NCBI RefSeq assembly: GCF_000409775.1
Contig: NZ_KE332392.1
Coordinates: 102,459-166,458, forward strand
Source of the DNA: Litchfieldella anticariensis FP35 = DSM 16096
GTDB lineage: Bacteria > Pseudomonadota > Gammaproteobacteria > Pseudomonadales > Halomonadaceae
Reading direction: 5' to 3'
DNA: 64,000 nucleotides
The position numbers and the translations under genes are program-made. Below are positions 41,615-50,741 of the stretch, piece by piece (the first letter of the stretch is position 1; each line of letters opens with the position of its first letter). The notes below the pieces were generated by a model, which worked only from the letters and a program-made list of their open reading frames with translations, made no database searches and was not told where the DNA came from.

Positions 41615-42247
41615 TCAGCTCTGGCTAGAGAGACTTTGCTGCGCGTAGCTCTGCATCAGGTTGGCATAGGCCGGAAGATGGCCGGCCAGCAGGCCGCCGA
41701 AGCCCTCGATGTCGTTGCGCCAGTCGCGATGCAACTCGCCGCCCACGGCGAACCAGGTCATCAACTGGGCACCGGCCTGGGACATGCGATCCCAGGCGGC
41801 ATTGCGAGTGATCGGGTTGAAGGTGCCGGAGGCATCGGTGACCACGAAGACTTCATAACCTTCCTCCAGGGCAGATAGCACCGGGAAGGCCACGCACACT
41901 TCGGTGACCACACCGGCGATCAGCAGCTGCTTCTTGCCGGTGGCCTTGACGGCTGCCACGAACTCCTCATTATCCCAGGCATTGATCTGCCCCGGACGCG
42001 CGAAGTAGGGCGCCTGAGGAAACTTCTCTTTCAACTCCGGCACTATCGGGCCGTTGGGGCCATCTTCGAAACTGGTGGTGAGGATAGCCGGGATGTCGAA
42101 GAACTTGGCGATATCGGCCAGCGCCAGCACATTGTTCTTGAACTCGTCCGGGCTGAAATCGCGTACCAGGGACAGAAGGCCTGCCTGATGGTCGACCATC
42201 AGCAGGGCGACATCTTCCTTGTTCAGGCGGTTGTAGGCATAAGACAT
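41615..42247 (-). CDS. ycaC: YcaC-type isochorismatase-family hydrolase
   Basis: A 210-residue cysteine hydrolase of the YcaC group. Asp19 (LMVDHQAGLL) and Cys118 (GVVTEVCVAF) are at the same positions as the proposed catalytic residues of E. coli YcaC, and the conserved ILTTSFEDGPNGPIVPEL and TRNAAWDRMSQAGAQLMTW segments are present. Natural substrate unknown. It is flanked by two pirin genes on the same strand, a common association. AAAGGAG precedes the ATG. Confidence 0.9.
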   Translation of the reverse strand: MSYAYNRLNKEDVALLMVDHQAGLLSLVRDFSPDEFKNNVLALADIAKFFDIPAILTTSFEDGPNGPIVPELKEKFPQAPYFARPGQINAWDNEEFVAAVKATGKKQLLIAGVVTEVCVAFPVLSALEEGYEVFVVTDASGTFNPITRNAAWDRMSQAGAQLMTWFAVGGELHRDWRNDIEGFGGLLAGHLPAYANLMQSYAQQSLSSQS

Positions 42248-42316
42248 GACAGCTCTCCTTTCATCTTGGAGCAGGGGAACCCGGCAGCCGGGCTGCCGGG
42301 CGCTTGGACAGATGGG

Positions 42317-43195
42317 TCAGGCCCGCCTGTCACTCAGGACGCCGTACTTCCCTTGCTGGAAGTCGGCAAAGGCTTGCTGGATCTCCTCAGTGCTGTTCAT
42401 CACCATGGGCCCATAGCCCACCACGGGCTCTTGAATGGGCTCGCCGCTGAGCAGCAGGAGTTTGGCATCGTTGTTGGCCTCCACATGCAGCGAGTCGCCG
42501 CGGCGTGCGAAGCTAACTACCCCTGCATCGCGCACCAGCTCGCTGCCGTTGATCTGCACCGTGCCACTGAGCACCACCAGCAACGTGGTGTGGCCATCGG
42601 GCACGGGCAGCAACACATCGCCGCCCGGCCGCAGGCGCACGTCCCACAGGTTGATCGGTGTGAAGGTCCGTGCGGGCCCTTGGTGACCGAGGTAGTCACC
42701 CGCTACCACGCGAACGCGACCGGCTCCCTCCGATAGAGGCACATCGGGGATATCGCCCTTGAGTAGCGTCTGGTAGGCCGCAGGCGCGGACTTGTCGCTG
42801 GCAGGCAGGTTGACCCAGAGTTGCACCATCTCGAGGGTGCCCCCTTGCTCGGTGAAGGCCTGGGAGTGGAGTTCCTCGTGGATGATGCCCGACCCGGCAG
42901 TCATCCACTGCACGTCGCCTTCGGCGATTCGCCCACCGCTGCCCGTGGAGTCGCGATGCTCCAGTTCGCCTTGGTAGACCAGGGTCACGGTCTCGAAACC
43001 ACGGTGCGGATGTGCTCCAACACCCCTCGCCCGGTGAGCCGGCTCGAAATCGAAGGGACCGGCATAGTCCAGCAACAGAAAAGGGCTCACATGCTCCGCC
43101 CCCATCCTGTCGTAGGAGAACAGCGAACGCACTGGGAAGCCGTCACCGACCCAGTGACCACGTGGGGCGCTGTAAACACCTTGGATCTTCTTCAT
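42317..43195 (-). CDS. Pirin-family bicupin, second copy
   Basis: A 292-residue pirin, first gene of the cluster and clearly different in sequence from the one at 40566. Metal-binding cupin motif: GVGAHPHRGFETVTLVYQGELEHRDS and GIIHEELHS. It keeps the pirin N-terminal signature FLLLDYAGPFDF. The AAGGAG SD is well placed. Likely controlled by the divergent LysR regulator. Confidence 0.92.
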   Translation of the reverse strand: MKKIQGVYSAPRGHWVGDGFPVRSLFSYDRMGAEHVSPFLLLDYAGPFDFEPAHRARGVGAHPHRGFETVTLVYQGELEHRDSTGSGGRIAEGDVQWMTAGSGIIHEELHSQAFTEQGGTLEMVQLWVNLPASDKSAPAAYQTLLKGDIPDVPLSEGAGRVRVVAGDYLGHQGPARTFTPINLWDVRLRPGGDVLLPVPDGHTTLLVVLSGTVQINGSELVRDAGVVSFARRGDSLHVEANNDAKLLLLSGEPIQEPVVGYGPMVMNSTEEIQQAFADFQQGKYGVLSDRRA

Positions 43196-43293
43196 CTCCA
43201 GGCTCCTTGCTTGAACCAGGGGCTCTAGGCCCTGATGTCGAAAGCCTAGGTAAAGGACGAATTACGCACTAGAGGCTAGAATTCAGACTCACC

Positions 43294-43309
43294 GTTCTAT
43301 TCATGGAAC
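43294..43309. promoter_or_regulatory. Palindrome GTTCTATTCATGGAAC before the LysR gene
   Basis: GTTC-N8-GAAC, a 16-bp dyad in the divergent region between the pirin and LysR genes, ends only 6 bp before the LysR start. It is a candidate LysR autoregulatory site. Confidence 0.4.
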
Positions 43310-43315
43310 AGCGCA

Positions 43316-44251
43316 ATGCAGGATCTCAACGATCTCTATTACTACGTCCAGGTGGTCGATCATGGCGGCTTCGCCCCAGCGGGACGTGCTTTGGGAATCC
43401 CTAAATCGAAGCTGAGCCGGCGTATCTCGCAACTGGAGACACGCCTCGAGACACGGCTGATCAATCGCTCGACTCGCCATCTGTCGGTGACTGAACTGGG
43501 GCAGGCGTACTACCGTCACTGTGTTGCCATGCTGGTGGAGGCTGAGGCCGCCGAGGAGCTGATAAAGCGAAACCTCGCAGAACCTCGCGGTACTGTCAGG
43601 CTGAGCTGTCCGCCCAGTTTGCTGCACTATCTGATCTCGCCATTGTTGGTACGCTTCATGGTGCAATGCCCCGACGTGGAGGTGCAGGTCGAAGCCACTA
43701 GCCGGCGAGTCGATGTGGTCAAGGAAGGCCTCGACATGGCCATACGGGTGCGCTTCCCACCCCTGGAGGACAGCGACCTGACCATGAAGGTTTTGTCGAA
43801 CAGCCCACAGCGCCTGATGGCGTCACCCAGCCTCTTCGCTCGTCACCTGTTACCTCGTACTCCAGGCGATCTGGCGCAGTTGCCAAGCCTGGATTTCGAC
43901 CAGGTCGACAAGCAACACGTTTGGCATCTCGACGGTCCTGATGGCGTCACTGCCAAAGTGCCGCACCGGCCACGGCTGGTGACCGACAATGCAGAGACAC
44001 TGCATCAAGCGGCACTGGCAGGTTTGGGCGTCGTGAAGCTGGCCTTGATCGTCGCGGGTAAGGATTTCTCCAGTGGCAACCTCATCGACGTCCTGCCTGG
44101 CTGGGAACCACGAGCCGGCATCCTGCATGCCGTGTTCCCCTCAAGGCGTGGGCTACTGCCCTCAGTAAGAGCCCTGCTGGACTTCCTTGGCGAGAACATT
44201 AACGAGGTAGACTTCACCAGCATGGCCGCTCTCGCTCAGCAAGAGGTTTAG
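43316..44251 (+). CDS. LysR-family regulator of the pirin/YcaC cluster
   Basis: A 311-residue LysR protein of the CrgA/DsdC-like group: MQDLNDLYYYVQVVDHGGFAPAGRALGIPKSKLSRRISQLETRLETRLINRSTR. It is divergent from the pirin-YcaC-pirin operon, an arrangement widespread in proteobacteria, and so is the likely regulator of these genes. The effector is unknown; electrophile or quinone stress fits the cluster. Confidence 0.9.
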   Translation: MQDLNDLYYYVQVVDHGGFAPAGRALGIPKSKLSRRISQLETRLETRLINRSTRHLSVTELGQAYYRHCVAMLVEAEAAEELIKRNLAEPRGTVRLSCPPSLLHYLISPLLVRFMVQCPDVEVQVEATSRRVDVVKEGLDMAIRVRFPPLEDSDLTMKVLSNSPQRLMASPSLFARHLLPRTPGDLAQLPSLDFDQVDKQHVWHLDGPDGVTAKVPHRPRLVTDNAETLHQAALAGLGVVKLALIVAGKDFSSGNLIDVLPGWEPRAGILHAVFPSRRGLLPSVRALLDFLGENINEVDFTSMAALAQQEV

Positions 44252-44497
44252 TGGGCGGTACCTCCTGACTAATAGGGGAAGTGTAAGTAAGGACTCACTG
44301 GGGCGGCTAAGTGATATTGGAAAGAAGTAAAAAGGATTGGGTAGTACGTGGCATTGAGGCGAAGTGAGGACTCGCTCCATCAAGTCGTGAGGCTCAGGGT
44401 GTTGAGTAAGTACTTGCTTTTGCAGTGTCTTTCGATACTTCTGCGAGGGAAAGCGTTCCGCTACTATGCTGAAAACATGTGACCGGAGACGGCTGTG

Positions 44498-44935
44498 ATG
44501 GCATTAGCACAATGGAAGCGCAGGAAACTCGTGTGGATGGGAATATGGATGGTAGCGTCGCTGTTGTTTTTGGCCACAAGTGAGGTGCGAGCTGAGACGG
44601 AACCCTATGTGGCCCCTATCGACAGCGATGGTGTGCAACGTATTCATCTCGTGGGTGGGAGTTATTTCTTTGAGCCTGAACGCATTCAGGTCAAGGTCGG
44701 GGTACCGGTGGAGTTGATCGTCCGCAAGGAGCCTGGTCTTGCGCCGCACGACTTGGTGATTCGCTCAGAGATAATGCAGCTCGATATCGAAGAGGAGTTG
44801 GAGCGTGAGGAGAAAGTCATTCGCTTCACCCCTCAGATACCGGGCCGATTGGTCTTCTATTGCGACAAGAAGTTGCTGTTCTTCCCCAGCCACCGCAACA
44901 GGGGAATGTCCGGTGTGCTGGAGGTGGTGGAGTGA
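44498..44935 (+). CDS. Exported cupredoxin-domain protein
   Basis: A 145-residue protein with an N-terminal signal/anchor (residues about 10-32, cleavage after VRA) and a cupredoxin barrel. Candidate copper ligands are His84 (LAPHDLVI), Cys122 (FYCDKKL), His132 (SHRNRG) and Met137 (GMSG), the spacing of a type-1 copper site although the loop is longer than in plastocyanin. The ATG at 44498 has GGAG nine bases upstream; a GTG sits just before it. It heads a three-gene set with a DUF1571-like and an SRPBCC protein. Confidence 0.8.
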   Translation: MALAQWKRRKLVWMGIWMVASLLFLATSEVRAETEPYVAPIDSDGVQRIHLVGGSYFFEPERIQVKVGVPVELIVRKEPGLAPHDLVIRSEIMQLDIEEELEREEKVIRFTPQIPGRLVFYCDKKLLFFPSHRNRGMSGVLEVVE

Positions 44936-44938
44936 GCC

Positions 44939-45562
44939 ATGCTGCCGGAGCTATTGCTGATGGTGTCGCTGAGCCTGGACCCCGATCCGGTGACGGCAGC
45001 GTTGGCGCGCTTCGACCAGGTGAATGCTTACCAATTGACGCTGCGCAGCCAAGGCTCGCGCGGCGAAGAAGTGCTCCACTATACCTACCAGCAGCCGGGC
45101 TTCGTGCGCATGGATATGGTCAAGCCATACCGCGGCGCGGTGTTGATCTATGACCCGCATGAACATGAAGTACGGCTATGGCCGTTCGGAGGTCCTGGGC
45201 GCCGTGCCGGTCTGACGTTGAGCCCCAGCAACCGCCTGGTACGCAGTTCCCGTGGACACCGGGTAGATGAGTCGGATGTGGGAACGCTACTGCGTAGTGT
45301 GCAGCGGCTGCAGCAGCATGGAGAACTACGCCAACTGGGCGAGGCCACGGTCGGTAGCCATAGCGTTCATCATCTGGTGGTGGAAGGAAAAGAAGGCCAG
45401 ACCGTCGGCGAGGTGGCGCGCTTCGAGCTCTGGCTCGATGACCAGACCCTGTTTCCACGCAAGGTGATCAGCTACGACCGGCACGGGGACAGGATCGAAA
45501 CCGTCATGATGGAGGATATCGTTATCGATCCCGTCTTGTCCCGGGATGTCTTCTCTCCCTGA
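44939..45562 (+). CDS. DUF1571/LolA-like protein
   Basis: A 207-residue protein with a hydrophobic N-terminus and a LolA/LolB-like beta-barrel pattern: FDQVNAYQLTLRSQGSRG, QQPGFVRMDMVKPYRGAVLIYDP and VARFELWLDDQTLFPRKVISYDRHG. This matches DUF1571-type outer-membrane-associated proteins, whose role is unknown. It begins 3 bp after the cupredoxin gene. The short N-terminal hydrophobic run may be a signal peptide. Confidence 0.75.
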   Translation: MLPELLLMVSLSLDPDPVTAALARFDQVNAYQLTLRSQGSRGEEVLHYTYQQPGFVRMDMVKPYRGAVLIYDPHEHEVRLWPFGGPGRRAGLTLSPSNRLVRSSRGHRVDESDVGTLLRSVQRLQQHGELRQLGEATVGSHSVHHLVVEGKEGQTVGEVARFELWLDDQTLFPRKVISYDRHGDRIETVMMEDIVIDPVLSRDVFSP

Positions 45563-45587
45563 GGAAGGGAAGCGGGGGAGACAAGAC

Positions 45588-46067
45588 ATGGCGGATTACC
45601 GGTTCGTGACCATCTGGCAGTTGGAAGCACCTATCGATGAGGTGTACCGAGCCCTAAGTCAGGCGATTTTCTGGCCCGTATGGTGGAAGAGCCTATTGCG
45701 AGTGGAGGAGTTGGCGCCTGGCGATGCGCAGGGCATCGGGCGGGTTTATCGCTATGTCTGGAAGAGCCGCCTGGGCTATCGTTTGCGCTTCGATATGCAG
45801 GTTGTCCGTGTGCAGCCACACCGGTTGATTGTGGGGAAAGCCAGCGGCGACGTGCAGGGTACCGGCTGTTGGCGATTGTCTCAGAAGGATGATGTAACCC
45901 GAGTGCGCTACGAATGGCAGGTGTGCACCACTCGGCGCTGGATGAACCTACTCGCTCCCGTTGCCCGACCACTGTTCGCCTGGAACCATAATACCGTGAT
46001 GCAGGATGGTGCCATTGGTTTGGCGCGATGGCTCGATGCGCGATTGTTGGGTACCGAGCATGAATGA
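45588..46067 (+). CDS. SRPBCC-family protein (polyketide-cyclase/dehydrase-like)
   Basis: A 159-residue START-like protein (FVTIWQLEAPIDEVYRALSQAIFWPVWWKS at the start; RYEWQVCTTRRWMNLLAPVARPLFAWNHNTVMQDGAIGLARWL at the end). The ATG at 45588 has GGGGAG upstream; the frame is open through the end of the preceding gene. It is the third gene of the cupredoxin-DUF1571 set, 25 bp after the second. Ligand and function unknown. Confidence 0.8.
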   Translation: MADYRFVTIWQLEAPIDEVYRALSQAIFWPVWWKSLLRVEELAPGDAQGIGRVYRYVWKSRLGYRLRFDMQVVRVQPHRLIVGKASGDVQGTGCWRLSQKDDVTRVRYEWQVCTTRRWMNLLAPVARPLFAWNHNTVMQDGAIGLARWLDARLLGTEHE

Positions 46068-46104
46068 ATGTTCGCGGCTTGCTGTTGACATCAGCTTTCC
46101 AGGA

Positions 46105-46641
46105 TCAGCCATCCCCGACCACGGAGCGAACGAAATCCGTCTTGGCTCGCGTATAAGCTTCTCTATCGCTGTGATACTGGGTGGCTAGCTTCTGCTTGAG
46201 TAAAGCATATTGCCGGGCGAGCACCGGGTCGGCACGTAATGCATCACGAAAGCTCAGCCGCTGATGCCAAATGCTGCTCCCGTACACCACGATATGCAGG
46301 TGGTGGGTACGATGGCCGTTAGCGTAACGCATGAACCAGCGTCGGTCGGTAAGGGTGGCGTTGAACGCATCCGACGTGGTGTAGCCTGAGTCGAGTAGCG
46401 GTCCATACAGTGAATCTGCGGTGGCCATCGATTCGACACCGGCCAGAATGTCGATGATTGGCTTGGCTGGTATATCGGGAATGGCGGTGCTGCCGATATG
46501 TTCTACCTGGATCAGTTGTGTTGGGAATAGCTCGAGCAGGCGATCACGCTCTGCTTTGAACAGAGGTGACCACTGTGGGTCGTGAGGCACCAGCGCCACT
46601 GCTTCATGGATGGCCCGTTCCAAGGACTCGCTGTCCGTCAT
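46105..46641 (-). CDS. GrpB (UPF0157) nucleotidyltransferase-like protein
   Basis: A 178-residue GrpB-domain protein with the family motif VEHIGSTAIPDIPAKPIIDILAGV (nucleotidyltransferase-like Asp) and the ending SFRDALRADPVLARQYALLKQKLATQY. Some GrpB domains are fused to dephospho-CoA kinase. Function of stand-alone GrpB is unknown. Convergent with the SRPBCC gene. Confidence 0.9.
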   Translation of the reverse strand: MTDSESLERAIHEAVALVPHDPQWSPLFKAERDRLLELFPTQLIQVEHIGSTAIPDIPAKPIIDILAGVESMATADSLYGPLLDSGYTTSDAFNATLTDRRWFMRYANGHRTHHLHIVVYGSSIWHQRLSFRDALRADPVLARQYALLKQKLATQYHSDREAYTRAKTDFVRSVVGDG

Positions 46642-46713
46642 TCGATGCTTGTTCCGTCATCTGATGCTCTCATGAATGTTATTGGAGAATGCTTTTCAGC
46701 GCACTACGAGGAT

Positions 46714-46749
46714 GGCGCCAGGCAATGAGCAGTGCTCATACCTGACGCC
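46714..46749 (-). terminator. Long hairpin after the chemoreceptor gene
   Basis: GGCGCCAGG...CCTGACGCC (8 of 9 pairs) encloses a perfect inner stem ATGAGCA/TGCTCAT. It begins about 24 bp past the end of the chemoreceptor gene. No T-run follows on the minus strand, so it may act as a non-canonical terminator or 3' stabiliser. Confidence 0.45.
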
Positions 46750-46772
46750 CAAGTTGCTTCGAGAGGTGGCGC

Positions 46773-48923
46773 TTAACTGGCTTCCAACTGAGGATGGCGA
46801 GTTTGTGCTTTCGGTAATGCCAGGTTGGGTGCCCAGGCGGGGGCACGTGAGGTGGAGTCGACTAGGGTGAAGCCACCGACGATCTCGGCAAGTCGTAGTG
46901 ATTGCTCCCTGAGTTGTTCTGCGGCGACACTGGATTCTTCGACCAGAGCAGCGTTTTGCTGGGTCATACGGTCAAGCTCGGCTACCGCCACGTTAACTTG
47001 GCCGATACCTTCGCTTTGTTCACCGGTGGCAGCGCGGATCTCGCCAAGCACTCCAGCGACGCGGGTGACGCTCTGTACGATTTCGTCCATGGTCGCACCT
47101 GCCTGGCGTACCAGTTCGTCTCCCTGTTGCGTCCGACTGACCGAGGTTTCGATCAGGGCCTTGATTTCGTGCGCGGCTTCTGCCGAACGACTGGCGAGCT
47201 GGCGCACTTCGCCAGCCACCACTGCAAAGCCGCGGCCTTGTTCACCGGCGCGCGCGGCCTCCACCGAAGCATTGAGCGCCAGCAGGTTGGTCTGGAAGGC
47301 GATGCCATCCATGACGTTGACGATATCGGCGATCTGGCGTGAGGAGTCGCTGATCTCACCCATGGTCGCAACCACCTGAGACACCACTTCACCGCCACGT
47401 GTGGCGATTCGTGAGGCCGACTGGGACAGCTCATTGGCCTCGCGAGCGGAATGAGCGGTATGTTCCACTGTGCTGGTGATTTCTTCCATCGACGCCGATG
47501 TCTCCTGCAAGCTGGAGGCCGCTTGATCGGTGCGTCGTGCCAGATCCTGGCTGCCACTGGCGATCTCTTCCGCCGCTAGCTTGACCGACTCACTGCTTTG
47601 GCGGACATCGACCAGTACGTTATGGATCTTGTCGACGAAGGCGTTGAATTGAGTCGCCAGTTCGGCGGTCTCATTGCGCCCCTTGACCGGCAGGCGCTGG
47701 GTCAGGTCGCCATCGCCAGAGGCGATCTCGCGCATGCGACCGGCAAGCTCTCGCAGTGGCCTGGCGATACCGCTACCGACCAGCCAGATCGTCACCAGGC
47801 CCAGACCGGCGACCAGCAGCCCTACCAGCCCCATGCCCAGCAGGCTCTGGTGACGCTGGTGGTCCAAGGTCTTTTGTAAGGCTCCGAGATCGGCCAACAC
47901 CACTTCCTGCGGCAGGCGGGTGACCAACACCCACGGCGCCTGGTTGGCGCTGATAGAAAATGGCCAATAGAGTTCGATCATACCGTCGGCATCGCTGATT
48001 TGTAGCATCTCGCCGCTTTGCTGAGCCTCGAGGATCCGCTGCTGAATCTTGTCGCTCAGCACTTGGTTGGCTGCACCACCGAGCGATGCCGTATCGGCAG
48101 TATAAGCTGCCACGCTGCCCTGGGATGCGATCAGCGCCATCTCGCCGGCACCGTCATAAAGCCTTTGGTTGGCTTCGCTCAGGAACTCCTGAGTGAAATC
48201 CACCGATATGTCGACGCCGGCGATGCCACGAAACTTGTCGTCGACCACTATCGGCACATTGAAGGAAGTGACCATGCGCATGGTGCCGGCGTAATCGTAG
48301 GCTGCGGGATCGATGATGCAGGGGGCCAGAGTGTCGCGGGGGCAGAGATAGTATTCGCCTTGGCGTAGTCCGTTGCCCAATGGTGCCTCACTTTCCATGT
48401 TGGCTTCTTTGAGAGGTTCCAGGCGCATGCTGCCGTCTGCCTCGCGCACCCACCAAGGGCGGAAGCGGCCACTGCCGTTGGCGAAACCTGTGTCGCGATT
48501 GGCGTACAGCCTGTCGGCTCCGAAGGCATCCGGTTCCCAGGCGATATAAGCATCCAGCAACGTGGGGTTCTTGACCACGGTATTGCGGATTAGGTTAGAG
48601 AGCTCGTGGCGGCTCAAACGCAACTGAGCGCGTCCGTTGTCATCCTTGATGCCCATCAGCGCATTGGTATGCGCCAACTGGGAGGCGATCGTCAATGCCT
48701 GGTCCAGTTCGTTGCGGATACGGCCGGCTTCGGCTGCCGCCAGCGACGACAGTCGTTCGTTGATGCCGCTTTCGAGAAGTGCTTGGGTATGCTCGGCTAC
48801 TACGCCCTGGGTGCGCGAGGCGGAGACCATCGAATAGCTGACCAGAGCTGCCGTCACCGCCAGGATGCAGGTGCCTGCCAGGGTGACGACGAGCAGTCGA
48901 AGGGAACGGAATTGGAAGCGCAT
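46773..48923 (-). CDS. Methyl-accepting chemotaxis protein with dCache sensor
   Basis: A 716-residue chemoreceptor. TM1 (about 10-30), a periplasmic double-Cache domain (about 50-330; VAWEPDAFGAD-like IAWEPDAFGADRLYANRDTG, and a DPAAYDYAGTMRMVTSFNVPI stretch), TM2, HAMP (about 380-430; GSGIARPLRELAGRMREIASGDGDLTQRLP) and a signalling domain with the tip EAARAGEQGRGFAVVAGEVRQLASRSAEAA. The periplasmic domain probably binds a small molecule such as an amino acid. It has no clear C-terminal CheR pentapeptide. The start at 48923 is set by the TM1 signal. Confidence 0.93.
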   Translation of the reverse strand: MRFQFRSLRLLVVTLAGTCILAVTAALVSYSMVSASRTQGVVAEHTQALLESGINERLSSLAAAEAGRIRNELDQALTIASQLAHTNALMGIKDDNGRAQLRLSRHELSNLIRNTVVKNPTLLDAYIAWEPDAFGADRLYANRDTGFANGSGRFRPWWVREADGSMRLEPLKEANMESEAPLGNGLRQGEYYLCPRDTLAPCIIDPAAYDYAGTMRMVTSFNVPIVVDDKFRGIAGVDISVDFTQEFLSEANQRLYDGAGEMALIASQGSVAAYTADTASLGGAANQVLSDKIQQRILEAQQSGEMLQISDADGMIELYWPFSISANQAPWVLVTRLPQEVVLADLGALQKTLDHQRHQSLLGMGLVGLLVAGLGLVTIWLVGSGIARPLRELAGRMREIASGDGDLTQRLPVKGRNETAELATQFNAFVDKIHNVLVDVRQSSESVKLAAEEIASGSQDLARRTDQAASSLQETSASMEEITSTVEHTAHSAREANELSQSASRIATRGGEVVSQVVATMGEISDSSRQIADIVNVMDGIAFQTNLLALNASVEAARAGEQGRGFAVVAGEVRQLASRSAEAAHEIKALIETSVSRTQQGDELVRQAGATMDEIVQSVTRVAGVLGEIRAATGEQSEGIGQVNVAVAELDRMTQQNAALVEESSVAAEQLREQSLRLAEIVGGFTLVDSTSRAPAWAPNLALPKAQTRHPQLEAS

Positions 48924-49106
48924 GTCGGAGGACTCGTTATTATGGATATATGAGGTGTTGGTGCCCTGTCTTCCAACTGGCAGGGAAAAAGGCGCCGGTC
49001 GGACGAAGACTGTTCGACCATAACGCCCTTCAAGGAAAGAATGAGATAACTAAGACGACTTAGGAGTGGTTATTTGCGTCAAAGGTGGGGGTGATGCTCA
49101 TACTTC

Positions 49107-49742
49107 TTATTGCATACGGATAAACAGCTTCTCCTTGGGCCAGCGTACTTTCTTGAGTCCGGCCATCCGGTCGTTTTCAGCGTCCCGGTAGCCGAGAGCC
49201 ATGAGTACCACGCTGCGCAGGTTGCGTTCCCCAAGTTTCAGCAGTTCGTCCAGACCGGTGGCGTCGAATCCTTCCATGGGGGAGGCATCCACCTGCTCCG
49301 TGGCGGCAGCCGCCAGTGCGGCACCCAGTGAAAGGTAGGCTTGCTTGGCCGCCCAGTGAAATTTGTCCTCCGCTGAAGCAAAGCCATTTACCGTGCCCTT
49401 GATCGCGCTTTCATAGCCTTCCAACTCTGCTAGTCCCACGCCGCGTTCTTCGGCGGTCAATTGGATGAACTCATCGACGTGTCCATCGTGCACCGGATCC
49501 CAGGCGGCAAACACCAACAGGTGAGAGGATTCCGTAATCTGCGGCTGGTTGAACGCTACGGGCTTGATTGCCTCGCGTAGCGCTTCATCTTCCACCACCA
49601 GTATGGAGTAGGGCTGCAATCCGTAAGACGACGGTGCCAGACGTGCGGCCTCGAGAATCCGCTCGACTTTTTCCTGGGCCACTTTCTGCCCGTTCATGCG
49701 TTTCGTTGCATAGCGCCAGTGAAGGGCTTCCGTGATGTTCAT
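49107..49742 (-). CDS. NAD(P)H-dependent nitroreductase (NfsB-like)
   Basis: A 211-residue FMN-dependent nitroreductase. It begins ALHWRYATKRMNGQKV (FMN phosphate contact, RYATKR), followed by LEAARLAPSSYGLQPYSILVVE, and ends ALGYRDAENDRMAGLKKVRWPKEKLF; all are typical of the NfsB/dihydropteridine-reductase group. It reduces nitro compounds, quinones or flavins in the cytoplasm. Lies 26 bp after the drug/metabolite transporter gene on the same strand, possibly co-transcribed. Confidence 0.9.
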   Translation of the reverse strand: MNITEALHWRYATKRMNGQKVAQEKVERILEAARLAPSSYGLQPYSILVVEDEALREAIKPVAFNQPQITESSHLLVFAAWDPVHDGHVDEFIQLTAEERGVGLAELEGYESAIKGTVNGFASAEDKFHWAAKQAYLSLGAALAAAATEQVDASPMEGFDATGLDELLKLGERNLRSVVLMALGYRDAENDRMAGLKKVRWPKEKLFIRMQ

Positions 49743-49768
49743 GGCTTATCTATCTCCCAATATCGATA

Positions 49769-50716
49769 TCAAGTGGACGACATACCGCTGCGAGCGGCAG
49801 CAGTGCGAGCACCGCGGTGAAAAAGGAGGGTGCCGAAGGCGACCAGCATGCCCGCCAGGCCGAGGTTAGGCGGCGGCGCCTCGCCTAACGCGAAGACCGC
49901 GATCAGCGTGCCGACCAGTGCCGCCACTGTGCCTATCTGACTCAAGTACACGGGACCGGCAAGCTTCTGTAGCACGAAATAAAACAGGTAAAGCACTGAG
50001 AAAATACCGATTTCCACCAGCAAGAGCCGTAGCGCCGTAGTGGACCCGGCCAGTTCCCGTATCTGCCCCGGTTCGAACGACAGTGCGAAGGGCAACAGTG
50101 TCAGTGCTCCTCCGAGCATCATCAGCGCTGCCAGGAATACCGGCGAGGCGCCCGTGGGCCAGCGAAGAGTGCGATAGATGTTGCCCAGCGCGATCACCAG
50201 CGGCATGGCCAGCACTAGAGCGGCCCAACCCCAGGCACCATCTGCACCGCCGCCAGCTTTGGCGGTAGCCAGCACCAGGCCTCCGGCAAGCCCCAGCAGT
50301 ACGCCAATCAAGCGCATCGCACGCAGACGCTCCAGGCTCAGCCACACGGCTAGCAACCAGGTGATCAGGATCGGGAAAGCGAAACTGAGCGAGATGAAGC
50401 CCGCGCCAACATGGCGCACCGCCAAAAAGGCCAGAGCGTTGGGTAAGGCAAATAGCGCTCCGGCAACGGCAGCATATTCGAGCATGCGGCGGTCAAGCGA
50501 CATCGGTTGGCGTTGCAGTGCCGCGATGCCGGCCAACACGGCGCCGGCACCGGCCATGGCCAGCATCAGGAAGGTCAGGCGTGGTGCTCCGGCCCCATCG
50601 GCAAGCTTTGCCACTACCAATGACAACGCGAGAAAGGTGCCTACCAGCAGCAGGCAACCAAACGCATATAGCCCGGCCCGGTCGGAACGCTTGCGCGATA
50701 GTTCGGCATTCGTCAT
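49769..50716 (-). CDS. EamA/DMT-family transporter
   Basis: A 315-residue protein with ten helices in two EamA repeats (for example PNALAFLAVRHVGAGFISLSFAFPILITWLLAVWL and LYLFYFVLQKLAGPVYLSQIGTVAALVG). The ATG at 50716 has AGGAGC upstream. It probably exports small metabolites or amino acids. Its promoter region is shared with a divergent MarR regulator carrying repeated AAGTATCTT boxes, so it is likely MarR-controlled. Confidence 0.85.
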   Translation of the reverse strand: MTNAELSRKRSDRAGLYAFGCLLLVGTFLALSLVVAKLADGAGAPRLTFLMLAMAGAGAVLAGIAALQRQPMSLDRRMLEYAAVAGALFALPNALAFLAVRHVGAGFISLSFAFPILITWLLAVWLSLERLRAMRLIGVLLGLAGGLVLATAKAGGGADGAWGWAALVLAMPLVIALGNIYRTLRWPTGASPVFLAALMMLGGALTLLPFALSFEPGQIRELAGSTTALRLLLVEIGIFSVLYLFYFVLQKLAGPVYLSQIGTVAALVGTLIAVFALGEAPPPNLGLAGMLVAFGTLLFHRGARTAAARSGMSST

Positions 50717-50741
50717 TATCCTGCTCCTATAGCTTACTGTG

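Noticed and set aside
44252-44497. Imperfect direct repeat (GGACTCACT / GGACTCGCT) after the pirin-cluster LysR gene
   Set aside because: Short and imperfect, with no sign of array structure or regulatory context; probably chance.
48924-49106. Possible flagellar sigma-28 promoter of the chemoreceptor gene
   Set aside because: No convincing TAAA / GCCGATAA pair on the minus strand was found at proper spacing.
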